Shown here: one piece after another, positions 34,601 through 45,016 of the stretch
Numbering within the stretch: position 1 is the stretch's first letter
Layout: every line of letters begins with the position of its first letter
Assembly (NCBI RefSeq): GCF_037126465.1
Contig: NC_088203.1
Location: 85,746,668-85,810,667 of the forward strand
Length of the DNA stretch: 64,000 nt
Direction of reading: 5' to 3'
Origin: Ornithodoros turicata
Lineage: Eukaryota > Arthropoda > Arachnida > Ixodida > Argasidae
Notes under the pieces: generated by a model
Databases searched by the model: none
The model's input: the letters and a program-made list of their open reading frames with translations, nothing else
Told to the model about the DNA's origin: nothing
Position numbers and translations under genes: made by a program

Positions 34601-37600
34601 TAAAACAAAAACTGTGTCCAATGGTTTATCAAGTATCACTGTTGCCTTCTTGCTGGCGTCGAAATGAAGTTTAACAAAGCAGTGACCAATTTCCAGATAT
34701 CGTTAAAGGCTAGAAATACTCTAAACTGGTTCGACGTTGTACCTGGAACCATAGGCTGCATAACAGCAGGTGCACTCCTATGCATTTCGTCTCCTCTCCC
34801 GTTAATATGCAAAATAGAAATGACTGGAGTAGGCAGCGTCTGTCATGGCTTTGGAACAGCATTTTCTAAAATCTTACTACGTGTATGTTCTTATTACAGC
34901 GATCACAGAGTAAACAGACCAGAATACAGCATCTATGAAAATTTCTTATCAGTTCGTCTTTGACAGTTGCACATCTATCAGTTCTGATGTTCTGCCAGTG
35001 ATGTCGGGGAAAATTCCGAGGTTAGGCTGCCTCACTGTAAACACTGGCAATATTGAATTTTCCCCGTAAGCTGGAGACGTTAGTTAGTAATGAAAAGGTT
35101 GTGATGTTATGAAGGAGGTATGTTATGTTAGGCTGGGTTCTGATCCTGGAAGATGCAACTGGCCCTGTACTTGACACTTTATACGTGTGGCATTATAAAG
35201 CATGTGCATTTGTGTATTCTAATAGCTCTAAAGAATAAGCAGAATGAAATGCATTATTCTCTTCAGAGTACTGGTTTGTTAACAAGGTCTTATCACCGAA
35301 CTACGAACCTTTGTGCACCATATGTGCTTCAGGTGTTTCAAGTAGGTGCAGCTGAGGCTTGGGATTCATCTAAGCTAAAGCTAAACACTTAAACATACCG
35401 TAAATAAAGCTGTATGCTTCACATCTTCCTTCTTTAACTTGTTTACTGCCTCATTGAAATTACATTTATAATTTTATTTCACTGATAGATTAAAAGGTGG
35501 TTAAAAAAAGTTGCGAGAAAAGCAGCTCAACTAAGCGTGTCCTCCATGTAAAGTTTTTCATTAAACACAAGTTTTCAAACTGACTACTTATAAAAAATAT
35601 CCACTGCAGTAGAACCTCTATATAGTGAACCTGCCTATAGTGAAGATATAGACGTAGTGAAGCGAACCTGCAGTGCCGTATGTTGAGACCCCAGACATGA
35701 ACTACTAATATAGTGAAGATACTGATAAAATGAAGTTTTTCTATTGCTCCCACCAACTTCACTATAAAGAGGTTCTACAGGAAAGGATGTGCAACAGCAC
35801 CCAGAATCTGGCTACAATGGTTAGGGATGTTCTTCACCTTCATACTACCGCAGGGATCGGAACCGTTACTTTTTTCGATTTGGTTCTGGTTCAGGTTCAG
35901 GCATATTGGTTCGGTTCGGGTTCAGCTCCGCAGCAGCGCAAAATATTGGTTCGAACCAGTTTAAAGCGACTCGAACCGGTTCAGGAAAGTGAATTTTGAG
36001 CAGGCTGCCATGAGTTAAAAGCAAGCACATCCTTACGATTCTCATTTAACACAAATATAATTTTGTTGTTGTTGCCAGCACAGCAGTGGTTCACCTCAAC
36101 CCTGTGTTACAGATCCGCATTTCAGGTGCAACGTAACGGGAGTATACTGTCTGTGTTTACTCATCGCACACACCCTGTTACAACTTGCTCAGGGGCTGGC
36201 CATGATTTTCACAGCCCAAAATGAAAACTTGGGATTACTGGACGATAAAATTTGCGTACAAGGTGTTGGTGGTATTGGTGGTGATGACAGAAGGAAGCCT
36301 ACAAGAGCCAAAAGGAAGACCTAACACAACTGAATGAACGCAATAGCTGCGAGGAGGAAATACATAGCGCGCTTGGGTTGTAGTTTTCCTTTCTTCAGTT
36401 TTGGTTTCGTATTTGTTTGGCAACGCGGCTCAATACGCTATGTAAATAGTACTTCCGATCACTCACAACGCACATTACGTCTGAACCGTTTCTCGAACTG
36501 GTAACCGCTCAAATTAATTTCGGTTCAGTTGCGGTTAAGGGAAAAATACGGGTTTTTAGCGGTTTTCAGTTCCGGTTTCTTTGCCTCCAGCTCGCCTTCT
36601 TTTTTTGCCATCTTTTTTCTCTGTCTATCAATGTTGCGAATTTGACGAGTTAGCCTGCATCCTTGCTCTATACACTGTTCTACTAGTGCTCTGCACACAG
36701 TTTACTGTTCTACGCAAATACTGCCATGCCTCAGAAGCACTAATAATTTCTTGCAAAAAAACGAGGGGAGAAGTAAGCAATTTCTCCTCGAGGGTTCTCC
36801 AAACAGACAGACATTATCCCACCACCAGGCTTACCGGCTACGCCGTTGAAAGTGTCCCCACCTGACTCGACCATGGGTGAAATGTCATCGTGCATGACGG
36901 GGATGTTGAGCTCCGACAGCTTCTTGGGCTCGTATGGGGCTCTTGTGCGTCCCGCAGCTTCAGACTTCCTGCAGGAATGGGCACATTGCGGCTCACAGGC
37001 GAATTCATGAACGAGCCTCGACTCGGAACTCGACTCGAGCTGCTCCTCCAGGGTGGTTTTGCACTTCATAGATCGACCTTGACTTATCACAAATTTCTCA
37101 AATCATTCCTCGAAAATCTCGAGGTAGCATCGGCACTACCTTGAGGGCGCTCCTCAACTCGAGTTTGGCTGGTGTCATGGCAGAAGACAGGTTGTTCGCT
37201 GCGTTCATCGAGCGTTTTGCGCCACGGTGGCCTTTCACTGGGTGCCGACGGCACTGCCACTGTGCGACGATGTTCAATAAGGGGCCATCAAACTGCCTTC
37301 GAGCTTTTTGATGACCACGAGTTCCTCATATGGTATACGGCACCGCTTCATTTTTCGTGCCATATGTGTGTTTTAGGCACAGGAATCAACATTTCCGAGG
37401 TGTCCCGAAAGACGGCTGGGGACGAGAGTACAGCTCTATTCGAGGATGGTTTCTAGAGGAGCGCCTTGGCAGAGGAATCCCAGAAACGGGTTCATGAAAC
37501 GCATGTACTCTTCGAGTGGAGGAGCAGCACTTTCCTCCACTCGTTGGAGACGAGGCGGAGCGCGTCGAGTCGAGGCTTGTTCATGAATTCGGCCTTCAGC

Positions 37601-40600
37601 GTGACAATTAGGCGTGTTACACATGCCACTTACTGTTCGAGCAGACGCTCCGTCAGACTCTGTAAGACTTGAGCGCACTGCTGATGGTACTCGCAGAATG
37701 CCTCAGTAAGCGCTGCCAACTGAGAGATCTGCTCCACCTGAGGGATAAAGGCGTGTCACAGGAATGGGGTACAAAAAGCAGTAGTGTGCCCAAACTGCAA
37801 GGACCCTGCTTCACACACAGATACACAAAGAGAGAGACAGAGAGAACCATACTGATGAAAGCTCTAAAAATAAACGAACAGGAAAGGGACAGTACACGCA
37901 CACACACACAACTTACTTTCAACAAAGCTTTATCAACCAAGCTAACATGCCTCTTTATACCTTCGTGGGAAAGCCTGCTCCTTCGTTGCATGTTGAAAGG
38001 GCACTTCGTGTGCGTGGTATCCCATTCCCATTTGTCCATTTTTAGTGCTTTTATCGATATGACATCGTATCAGCGGGCCCAGCAAGGTGTCTTATGTAAA
38101 AAAAAAAAGAACCAACAGATCCTTTTGCTTCAAGAATTTGATTCGAGGAAGCTCAAACCTCTTTCCCAGATTTGGTCTCAAAGTGCAAAAGTGGTAATGA
38201 GTGTCCTATCTCTCTGGAACTATTATGACAAAATGCCCAGGAAGCTCAAAACTCCAAAAATAGGGAAATTGGATTTATTTTTGTGGCCAGTGTCAGTCGT
38301 CGGCTGGCAGCGTGTACTGCAGTGGCAGGAAGAGAACGACGAAATCGCTGTCTATCCATAGATCCACCCTGCAGACTTGTGAGCGCAAGACTTAAAAAAT
38401 CAGATAATCTGTTTCTACTTCATGTCAACTTCCAGTCACGTTGTTATTCTGCCTCCGTCAAAGACACAGATATGCATTTTCAAAATGGGTCAAATGAACA
38501 CAGGTGCCTATGACCCCGTCTGATTTACAAATAGAATATAAATTAGAATGTGACATGTCTAACTAAAGAGAGGTAGCTACTACTTTAATTTGAAAACGTG
38601 TGACACAAAGGGATACATACTACAGTAGAGCCTTGTGCTCTAGGGTTATAGCCAATAAAACCCCTTTGTAACTACGTTTTTGAGAACATGTGGAGCCAAG
38701 GAGACACAGACAAAGCAAGAGATAGACAACACACAATGCTCCCTTTGTGCTCTCTTTGCTCCCTTTGTAACCCCCAATTGCATCATCGTTAATTCTGGTA
38801 AATCCCAGAAATCCCTGAAAAAGGAACTCGTCAAGGTGCAAATTCAGTCATGGTTTCACACAACTTTACCGTGTGTTACAATCCCTGACCTAAAACCCAA
38901 ACCTGACAAAAAAAAAAAGAAAGAAAAAGTAACCAAAAAACTCAAGGGTCCAATCATACCATAACATCCCAGAGTTTGCTGCAAAATGACTATACGGAGT
39001 TTTCGTGCTTTTCTTTTCTCGTTTTGTGTAAACCCATCTGTCAGTTAATCAGTAAACACTTATTGAAAACTTCAAGTCAGGAAAACCTCCATTGGGGAAA
39101 TTTGTAATTTGACATAAGGCGGCGGACTTTGCCGATTTACCGACGGGTAAGATGGGCTACTTACATCATTTTCCAGTAGATTAAACATGCCCAGAGACGC
39201 TAGGTTGAAGGACTCCTCAAACTTGTCTTCGGCAAGCTTGATCTCATCCTCCGTGACATGACCTCCTGCTTTTCAGTGCAGACGCCCGTTAAAATGGAGT
39301 AGCAAGCCATTACTTGAAAAGCTTATCACCTTTCATTTGCTTCCTCTTCTTACAGTCATAATCAAGGCGCCGGCCTTGCAACTTCTTCCTGTGGTGCTGT
39401 AAATCAGCGCAGGTGAGACAAGCCCATGCCATCCGCAAACCCAGGCGTAAAAGTCTAGTGCTATTCAGAGCTGAATGTCCACCAGGGGCAGGACAAGCGT
39501 GAAACTCCCCCGCTTCCAGGGCTAGAGTCTAAAAAATGTTACAACACTACCCCCGAAAAAGTTTCTCTTTCAGAGCTTTAAAAATCCTTTGGGGCTTGCT
39601 TTATTCGGGATCTGGTGTTTGGCGCCCCCTCTGCGGAAGGCCCCCGGGGCGGCGGCCCTTCTCGTACCCCCTCAGAACGGCTCTGGTGCTACTTGTTAAT
39701 TGATAATTCAGGTGCGGGAGTACGCACCCCTTTTGGTCAATGTTGCTGGGTCCTACCAGGAAATTTCAGACTCTATCTCATTATTTATGAGAGCAGCAAC
39801 TTGCCACTTAACAAGATGGGTCTCAGTATGAAGGACTGTTGTGATCTAAAATATCACATTGGTACCTGGATATTTTGTTGTGAGGGAATTTTAGTGTATG
39901 GCAAGTGTCAACTCTTCAGAAGCATTGAGGTCAAGATGAAACTTTCTTTTTTTATGCACCCATTGGAAAATTCCAGGGCAAGGCATGCAGTTACAAAGTC
40001 CTCTTTTGTGCAGACTCACCAGGACATCCTTGAGGTCCTTGGTCTGGAGTTGTGTGAGTGGCTCTAGAAAGTTCTGCTTGACGTTGTCCTCAAGTGCATA
40101 CTTGATGTCTGCCAACTGCTTCAGTGACTCGCCTGACTCAATGAGGCTCTGACCTTAAAAGATACGTATTTATCATGCTGAGGAGCTGGCATGATGTGGT
40201 AAAAAAGCAGTTCCTAAAGGGTACCGGGTACCACAGGAAGGCGAGTCTAGTGTAGTACTCCTTACCAAAGTGGCTCTCTTCGCCGAGATCTGTTCCGTAC
40301 TTGATCATCGTCTCTCCTAGCACTCCTTCTGGCTGAGGATAAGCATGTGTCTTTCCCGGTCCTCGGAGTTTGCTGCTTACCATCAGCTTTGCTCTGGATG
40401 CTATTGTAATTGTGAGATGGTTGAAAGAAGAGTCAGGGCAGATGAGAAACTCAAACACGAGAAAGGTTGAACATGGGCATCAAATGCTCACAGAAAACAA
40501 CAGTCCGTTCAAGTCAGCCTGATCTAACTTCACGTAATTCAGCTATTTGCTGCTTGCACATATTTGTGCCTTTCTGATCATGAGGCTTATTCACCAGATG

Positions 40601-43501
40601 GATTGCATTTGTGCTCTGTTATCAGCATGGACACTCACCTGGATTTGGTTGCAAGTACTCTTTAGTTTTTACTATAAGCTCCTCGACGAGCTCATTTGTC
40701 AAGTCAATTTTCTGAAAAACAAGGTAGGAAGAACATACAGTTAAAAGTGAACGGGAACATTAATAAAAGTGCTTTATAAAGATTATGTGGACGTTGTGCC
40801 CTTGTAATGAACTGCAGTAATGGGCAGTATACTGACCCTTTCCATCTCCATGTAGTCGTCTGTAAACTTGGTGCCTTCGGCACCTCCGATCTTTTCACTG
40901 ACATACTGTGAGGAAGGAAGTAAAAGGCCATCATTTAAACTCATCCCATTCATACATTAGTCACTGCAGAATGTAGTACAGCACTTCTCAAGGCCATGGT
41001 GACGAGTACGGTAGAACCTCTTTGCAGTGAAGATGCAGGTTTACCGCAGACCGCAGGTTTACTTCACTACATCCATGTCTTCACTTATGTGCAGGTTCAC
41101 TGTACAGGGTGTTTGCTCTAAGGTGTCCAGAAATTGTATTTAAAGCGAGCAATAAAAGAGAAACGAGCGCTACTTTTCACCTACTTGACTAAGAAACAGG
41201 TGCTACTACCCCAACAACACCGGATATCCTCTGGATGTACGAATGATGTCCTAATGAGTTCGTACGTCTGACGGATGTCCCTCAGATATCCATAGGACGT
41301 ACGAATCCGTTAGGACATTCTTCGTACATCCAAAGGACGTTCGGTGTTGTTGGGGTAGTGAAGCAGTACCTGTTTCTTACTCAAGTAGCAGAAAAGTACT
41401 ACTTGCTTTTCTTTTATTGCTCGCTTTAAATATAATTTCTGGACACGTGAGAGCCCTGTATATAGGGCCTGACTTTCTTGGGTTAAATTCGATTCCTCCC
41501 GATTATTCCCTCCCAAATCAGTTTAGGACCAGTTCGGGTTAAACCCGATTTATCCTCAAATTCCAATCACATATCACGTACACTATATTCCAGCAATCTG
41601 CACGCATGTCAGATGTAAATATTATTGTAGTGTAACAATAAACCATTCGAAGCCATTTGATGTTATAACGTGTGGTGCATGTCACTATAAATCCCGAAGT
41701 ACTATGCATGTTAGATCAATATATGCACCGTAACTGCGAGCTACTTGCTAGACAGAAAAAAAAAAAGAAAAAAAAATGATACCGCCTGAGTGTATCAATA
41801 CCACCTGATTTCACCCTGAATTGCACATTCAACATTAGCACTCACTCAGCCCCAAATCCCGGAGAGGCTTTTAACCCGAAAGAGTCAGACACTGACTATA
41901 CAGGGTGTTTGCTCTGTCCAGAAATTTTATTTAAAGCAAGTGATAAAAGAGAAACGAGCACTACTTTTCACCTACTTGAGTAAGAAACAGGTGCTACTAG
42001 TGAAGCAGTACCTGTTTCTTACTCAAGTAGCAGAAAAGTACCACTTGTTTTATCGCTCGCTTTAAATATAGTTTCTGGACACGTTAGAGCAAACACCCTG
42101 TATAGATGTTCTACCATACTGTGTATCTGTAGTCAACCTTTCCATATGACAGGAACCCTTCAGATGTGAGCAAAGGAAGTCCAGATGAGACAGAAAACCC
42201 TGTTGTGCCCGTGCTATAACTCAAAATCCCAACAAATTAAAAGGAAAGTTTGCTCCCTAGCACAATTGAAATAAACATGGCCTGCAGGATCCTCTGACTA
42301 CGAACAGCCCTTCTGCGAGCCTGTTCGATGGCAATCGATGTATTCCCAGAGTTGCGCGTAGTCTGTTCTGAGAGCCGGCAGCGGGCCTGCCCCCGCGCGG
42401 AGGAGCAAGCAGGAGAGACTCATCAGCTCACACGACGTTTCTGTGACAGTTCGTCAGGGCGATCCCATATGGGTGCCCTGTCACACACCTCCTCCGTATG
42501 TATTCTCTGCAGCAAGACACGGGAAAAGGGTAACGGCAGGGGAAAGTTAAAGCTTGGAGAAACCAAATCACGTGCGCCCCATCTTGAAATATTAACCCCT
42601 TATTTGCGAGAGGGACCAATGTGGCCAATCCATGGGCAACAGGGGAGAGAGGGTAACTGGTGAGCTGCGCAGACGAATGACCTACTTGCATAGCGTATTC
42701 CGCGGCACGAGCGAACGCCCTTGTGTCGTCGAAATGACGTCGCACGTACGTCACTCCGCGCGGGAACTTCCTTGTAGATTTCGATGATTTATAACACCGA
42801 TAATAATGTCGGTGAAAGGTAAAGTAGGGAGTCAGTAAATTAGGGAATGCAATACCAGTGGAAACAAAAGAAAAAGAAATCCAGGTATTGATGCTAGGAG
42901 AGTGAACCATCCCTTTAAGCTGCACGAAATGATACTTCTCCTGAGTGACAGAGTTGAAGTATGAGGCTAGAATCACTTCTTCACGCTTTCCACATTCTTT
43001 CTTGCATATTTCTCATTCTCTGGGATGTTTACATGAGGTGGGCAATATCACAAACATGTACGACATGGTAGTGAAGATGGTATATCACAGATGTCTAAAA
43101 CATCAGGAGAAGCACCAACAGCAGGTGCTCTAAAAAAAACTATATATATCGCTTTCCTTTTTTTTTTTCTTTTGCCAGCTGTGGATGCCAAGGTAACAGT
43201 TCCTTGCATTAACTCTAATGTCAGCGAGCAGCTTGAACTAGTTATGATTGCACAAGGTTCATGTCCTGCTGCTCTTGTCGAATTTTGCAAACCTCAAAAG
43301 AGGTCTTCGGAGGTTGGTAATGTACCGTGTACGCTCTACCAAATAAAGGCATGATACATGCACATAAATCCCAACAGAACACGACATTCACTAATACAGA
43401 CAGTGTGGGTATATCTTACAATTATAGAACAATATACTGGTAAAAACAGCACGTACCTGATTGGCCTTATTGATCTGCTTCTTGAGTCCAGCAAATGCCA
43501 T
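31439..43501 (-). CDS. EndoA: endophilin-A (SH3GL family), eleven coding exons
   Basis: Join, minus strand: 43501-43457, 40905-40837, 40711-40639, 40400-40266, 40153-40020, 39396-39330, 39265-39165, 37737-37634, 36968-36835, 33999-33889, 31671-31439; 1206 nt, 401 aa. Endophilin-A inserts an amphipathic helix and an N-BAR dimer into curved membrane. Its SH3 domain recruits dynamin and synaptojanin in clathrin-coated and fast endocytosis. Here the H0 helix is residues 1-15 ([15 protein letters not shown]), the BAR region runs to about 245 and includes [11 protein letters not shown] and [16 protein letters not shown], a variable linker follows, and the SH3 domain is about 344-399 ([32 protein letters not shown]). 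Without exon 10 the product is 364 aa, close to fly and vertebrate lengths. All junctions are GT/AG with consistent phases. Confidence 0.95.
33889..33999 (-). CDS. EndoA: endophilin-A exon 10, in-frame cassette
   Basis: The acceptor is ctctctcag|CGTCCC and the donor is CCAAATG|GTATCT. It is 111 nt, phase 1 on both sides, so it can be skipped without changing frame. It encodes a Ser/Pro-rich linker with [10 protein letters not shown] and, near the end, SPSRSP. Its start resembles that of exon 11 (ASPLPSP). I do not know this segment from other endophilins, so it is likely alternative or lineage-specific. Confidence 0.7.
35607..35780. mobile_element. pogo/Tigger-like MITE (endophilin intron 9)
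   Basis: The ends CAGTAGAACCTCTATATAGTGAA and the mirrored TTCACTATAAAGAGGTTCTACAG form an inverted repeat. CAGTAGAACCTC is the terminal style of pogo/Tigger elements. It is 174 bp with no coding frame. No TA duplication is evident, so exact limits may be off by a few bases. Confidence 0.6.
36835..36968 (-). CDS. EndoA: endophilin-A exon 9 (linker)
   Basis: The acceptor is ttcctgcag|GAAGTC, completing the split Gln codon. The donor is GTAGCCG|GTAAGC (phase 1). A weaker internal donor, TCAG|GTGGGG, lies at 36863-36862. It encodes [12 protein letters not shown] and [12 protein letters not shown], a linker between BAR and SH3. Confidence 0.85.
36997..37595. mobile_element. 599-bp foldback MITE filling endophilin intron 8
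   Basis: The ends share GAATTCATGAAC...GCCTCGACTC as an inverted repeat (37001-37030 and 37565-37590), with further mirrored blocks of CGAG/CTCC type inside. It occupies about 90% of the 665-bp intron between exons 8 and 9, leaving 28 bp on the acceptor side and 38 bp on the donor side. The target duplication is not clear. Confidence 0.7.
37634..37737 (-). CDS. EndoA: endophilin-A exon 8
   Basis: The acceptor is tttatccctcag|GTGGAG and the donor is CTCGAACA|GTAAGT, ending in phase 2. It encodes [20 protein letters not shown], the last BAR helix. A 230-codon frame on the opposite strand overlaps this exon and is chance. Confidence 0.92.
39165..39265 (-). CDS. EndoA: endophilin-A exon 7
   Basis: The acceptor is ctgaaaagcag|GAGGTC and the donor is AATGAT|GTAAGT. 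It encodes [20 protein letters not shown], matching the FEES...MFNxLEND motif of endophilins, and ends in phase 0. Confidence 0.92.
39330..39396 (-). CDS. EndoA: endophilin-A exon 6
   Basis: The acceptor is ctgatttacag|CACCAC and the donor is ATGAAAG|GTGATA. It encodes [19 protein letters not shown], the conserved RRLDYD block of the BAR domain, and ends in phase 1. Confidence 0.92.
40020..40153 (-). CDS. EndoA: endophilin-A exon 5
   Basis: The acceptor is cttttaag|GTCAGA and the donor is GTCCTG|GTGAGT. It encodes [19 protein letters not shown] and [20 protein letters not shown], and ends in phase 0. Confidence 0.93.
40266..40400 (-). CDS. EndoA: endophilin-A exon 4
   Basis: The acceptor is ttacaatag|CATCC and the donor is CACTTTG|GTAAGG, phase 1 on both sides. 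It encodes [18 protein letters not shown] and [16 protein letters not shown]. Confidence 0.93.
40639..40711 (-). CDS. EndoA: endophilin-A exon 3
   Basis: The acceptor is cttgtttttcag|AAAATT and the donor is AATCCAG|GTGAGT, ending in phase 1. It encodes [20 protein letters not shown] and QPNP, a BAR helix typical of the family. Confidence 0.93.
40837..40905 (-). CDS. EndoA: endophilin-A exon 2
   Basis: The acceptor is cttcctcacag|TATGTC and the donor is GAAAGG|GTCAGT. The exon is 23 codons, phase 0 to 0, and includes [11 protein letters not shown] and YMEMER. Confidence 0.92.
41105..41458. mobile_element. TA-target MITE copy 1, carrying a nested MITE
   Basis: It begins CAGGGTGTTTGCTCTAA and has the mirror of the GTCCAGAAAT...TTTAAAGCGAGC arm near its right end, with TA flanks at 41103-41104 and 41459-41460. 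The right terminus reads GAGAGCCCTG and appears to have lost about six bases relative to copy 2. Apart from the 41209-41355 insert it matches 41901-42100. Confidence 0.75.
41209..41355. mobile_element. 147-bp MITE nested inside copy 1
   Basis: The terminal inverted repeats CCCCAACAACACCG and its mirror CGGTGTTGTTGGGG are flanked by TA (41207-41208 and 41356-41357). The interior is itself an imperfect palindrome of GGATGTACGAA-type words. The related copy at 41901-42100 keeps the empty site (GCTAC-TA-GTGAAGCAG, TA at 41998-41999). Confidence 0.9.
41461..41898. mobile_element. probable foldback element between the two TA-MITE copies
   Basis: The left side TGACTTTCTTGGGTTAAA (about 41470) and the right side TTTTAACCCGAAAGAGTCAG (about 41871-41890) are imperfect inverted repeats. 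GGGTTAAACCCG words occur inside. There is no coding frame and no convincing target duplication. Confidence 0.45.
41901..42100. mobile_element. TA-target MITE copy 2, uninterrupted
   Basis: It is exactly 200 bp, starting CAGGGTGTTTGCTCT and ending AGAGCAAACACCCTG, with TA on both sides (41899-41900, 42101-42102). The two arms form a near-complete palindrome centred in the CTACTAGTGAAG region. Confidence 0.85.
42607..42695 (+). repeat. dispersed repeat, copy 1
   Basis: The stretch around GAGAGGGACCAATG and GACCTACTTGCA matches, in reverse complement, 53646-53735. It is probably part of a longer transposon family. No coding frame is supported. Confidence 0.65.
43457..43501 (-). CDS. EndoA: endophilin-A exon 1 (H0 helix)
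   Basis: The ATG is in context GACAGCCATGG. Fifteen codons end at AATCAG|GTACGT, phase 0. The Ala-Gly-Leu-Lys-Lys-Gln pattern is the membrane-inserting helix of endophilins. The following intron is about 2.5 kb. Confidence 0.9.
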
Positions 43502-44980
43502 GGCTGTCAATCGCCTTCCTCCCAGCTAAAGATCGGTAGGCATGCTATGCTGCAAGCCAAAAGAAACAACAAGAAATAAGAATCAAGTGACCCCAAAGGT
43601 TGATTCATACTTTTACGTGTGCAATAATGCGTATCAACAGTTTATAGTCACCAGGGTGGCGGCTTCGAATAAAAAAAAATCTTTCGGCTTCAAATATCAA
43701 AACAAAATCAGGTTAATCATTCGCAAATTGACTGTCCCACTTCGCTTTACCACATTTGTTCTTTCTTTCTCATCTCATAAAATGGCCAACTCCGACACCA
43801 TCGAGACTTGTAAAGTGGCATTTCCTCCACAAGACACCAAAGCTTAGCAGAGAAAGCACCCTTTACAGTGACGGACCGGCGAGAGCTAGCAGTTCGCAAG
43901 ATACATATCCTCCTCCTTGCTCTCTACCTTCCTCTATCTCTCATACATTCTCTCCCTCAATGTTGCCAACGCTGTCTTGATTACATTAGACCTATTCGAT
44001 GTAACGTGCCACGGCAGCCACGGCCCAAATAAGAGTCCGCGAATTACAACAATGCTTTAGCGAGCCGCCATCAGCCCCATGGAGAGCCACAAGTAACCAC
44101 AGCTTTCCACGTTTGTAGCAGACGACATTGCGACTTTACAAATCCACGTAACGAATAAGAGAAATCGGACATCAAGCGGACCTTCTTTGGGAGGCGTTGG
44201 CACTGATCAATACATATAACGTCACCTCCGCTTCCGAAGATATTACGTAAGCATTATGTACGCAGCATTACGTCCATAACCATATTGACCTCTCGCTCCA
44301 AAACCATGACTACGGACGACAATCAGAACGCACACGAACAAGGTCCTAGAGGTTTACTTTACAGACGACCAAGTTAAGCAGAACGAGATCATTAAGTCTT
44401 GCGCATCGATAAACAGTGCGCCAGCGATCTAGTACGGGTTGCCGATGGTGGTATGTACATCCGATGATACCTTATCGCTACTTACGAATAGAAGTTCAAC
44501 CTCTGCGGCAGATATCTCTGCGGCGTCGTATACTCCTTCCGTCGTCCGTTGTCTAATTGATCTGAAAGTGCTTCGGCAAATTTACCCACGAATCGATCGG
44601 ACTGCGCATCGCAATGAAGGAAATGTTGACAGTTCCAAAAGCAACCTGTGTGCTCTTCGTCGGCCTTGCAGACACGGGCTATCCAGAGCAAGGACGATTT
44701 GGGAGCGGCTTAAAGGTCAGCTATGCCGATATCCCAAATAGTCGAAACGGTTGTGATATTCTGAAAGCCCACATCCAGCTCTCCCCAAAATACACCTTCA
44801 TTCTCTCAGTTCGGTACAGTACCATGTCAAAAAAATAGGTAATTCATTCCGAAACACACATGGGCGCAGCCATTTTTATGACGTAAATGCGCCCGAACGG
44901 GCATTGTGACGTGTACGCGCCTTCGTACTTGTCAGTGGATTTCAGCTACGGCTTCTCGCGGCTTCACGTATCTGTGCTTG
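43502..44980. other. upstream of endophilin-A, no gene recognised
   Basis: Endophilin 5' UTR and promoter elements should lie here or further up. A weak possible acceptor (GATCTTTAG) precedes the ATG by about 30 bases on the minus strand, so a non-coding first exon is possible. The short frames look random. Confidence 0.4.
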
Positions 44981-45016
44981 AAGATGGCGGACAGCCGGGT
45001 TCCACCGTTCCGCGAT
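44981..45016 (+). promoter_or_regulatory. YY1-like AAGATGGCGGAC start region, possible first exon
   Basis: AAGATGGCGGAC (44981-44992) is a typical YY1 motif/start-codon context at metazoan transcript starts. The frame from ATG at 44984 gives 12 residues (MADSRVPPFRDK), then meets TAA inside a possible donor, GATAA|GTAAAC. No second exon was found. Confidence 0.25.

Larger units (their letters stand above)
41004..42121. mobile_element. pogo-like MITE split by later insertions (endophilin intron 1)
   Basis: The left end GAGTACGGTAGAACCTCT (41004 onward) and the right end GATGTTCTACCATACTG (to 42121) are inverted copies. The left half stops at GTTCACTG-TA (41104). The right half resumes at TA-TAGATGTTCTACC (42101). 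Together these rebuild the terminus seen intact at 35765-35780. Everything between is inserted sequence. Confidence 0.65.

Noticed and set aside
35855..36590. Possible hAT MITE with GGTTCGAACC-type repeats
   Set aside because: Subterminal words look right, but I could not find matching termini or an 8-bp duplication.
37669..38361. 230-codon plus-strand frame
   Set aside because: It is antisense to endophilin exon 8 and runs through intron and microsatellite-like sequence. The composition is not protein-like and no domain is recognised.
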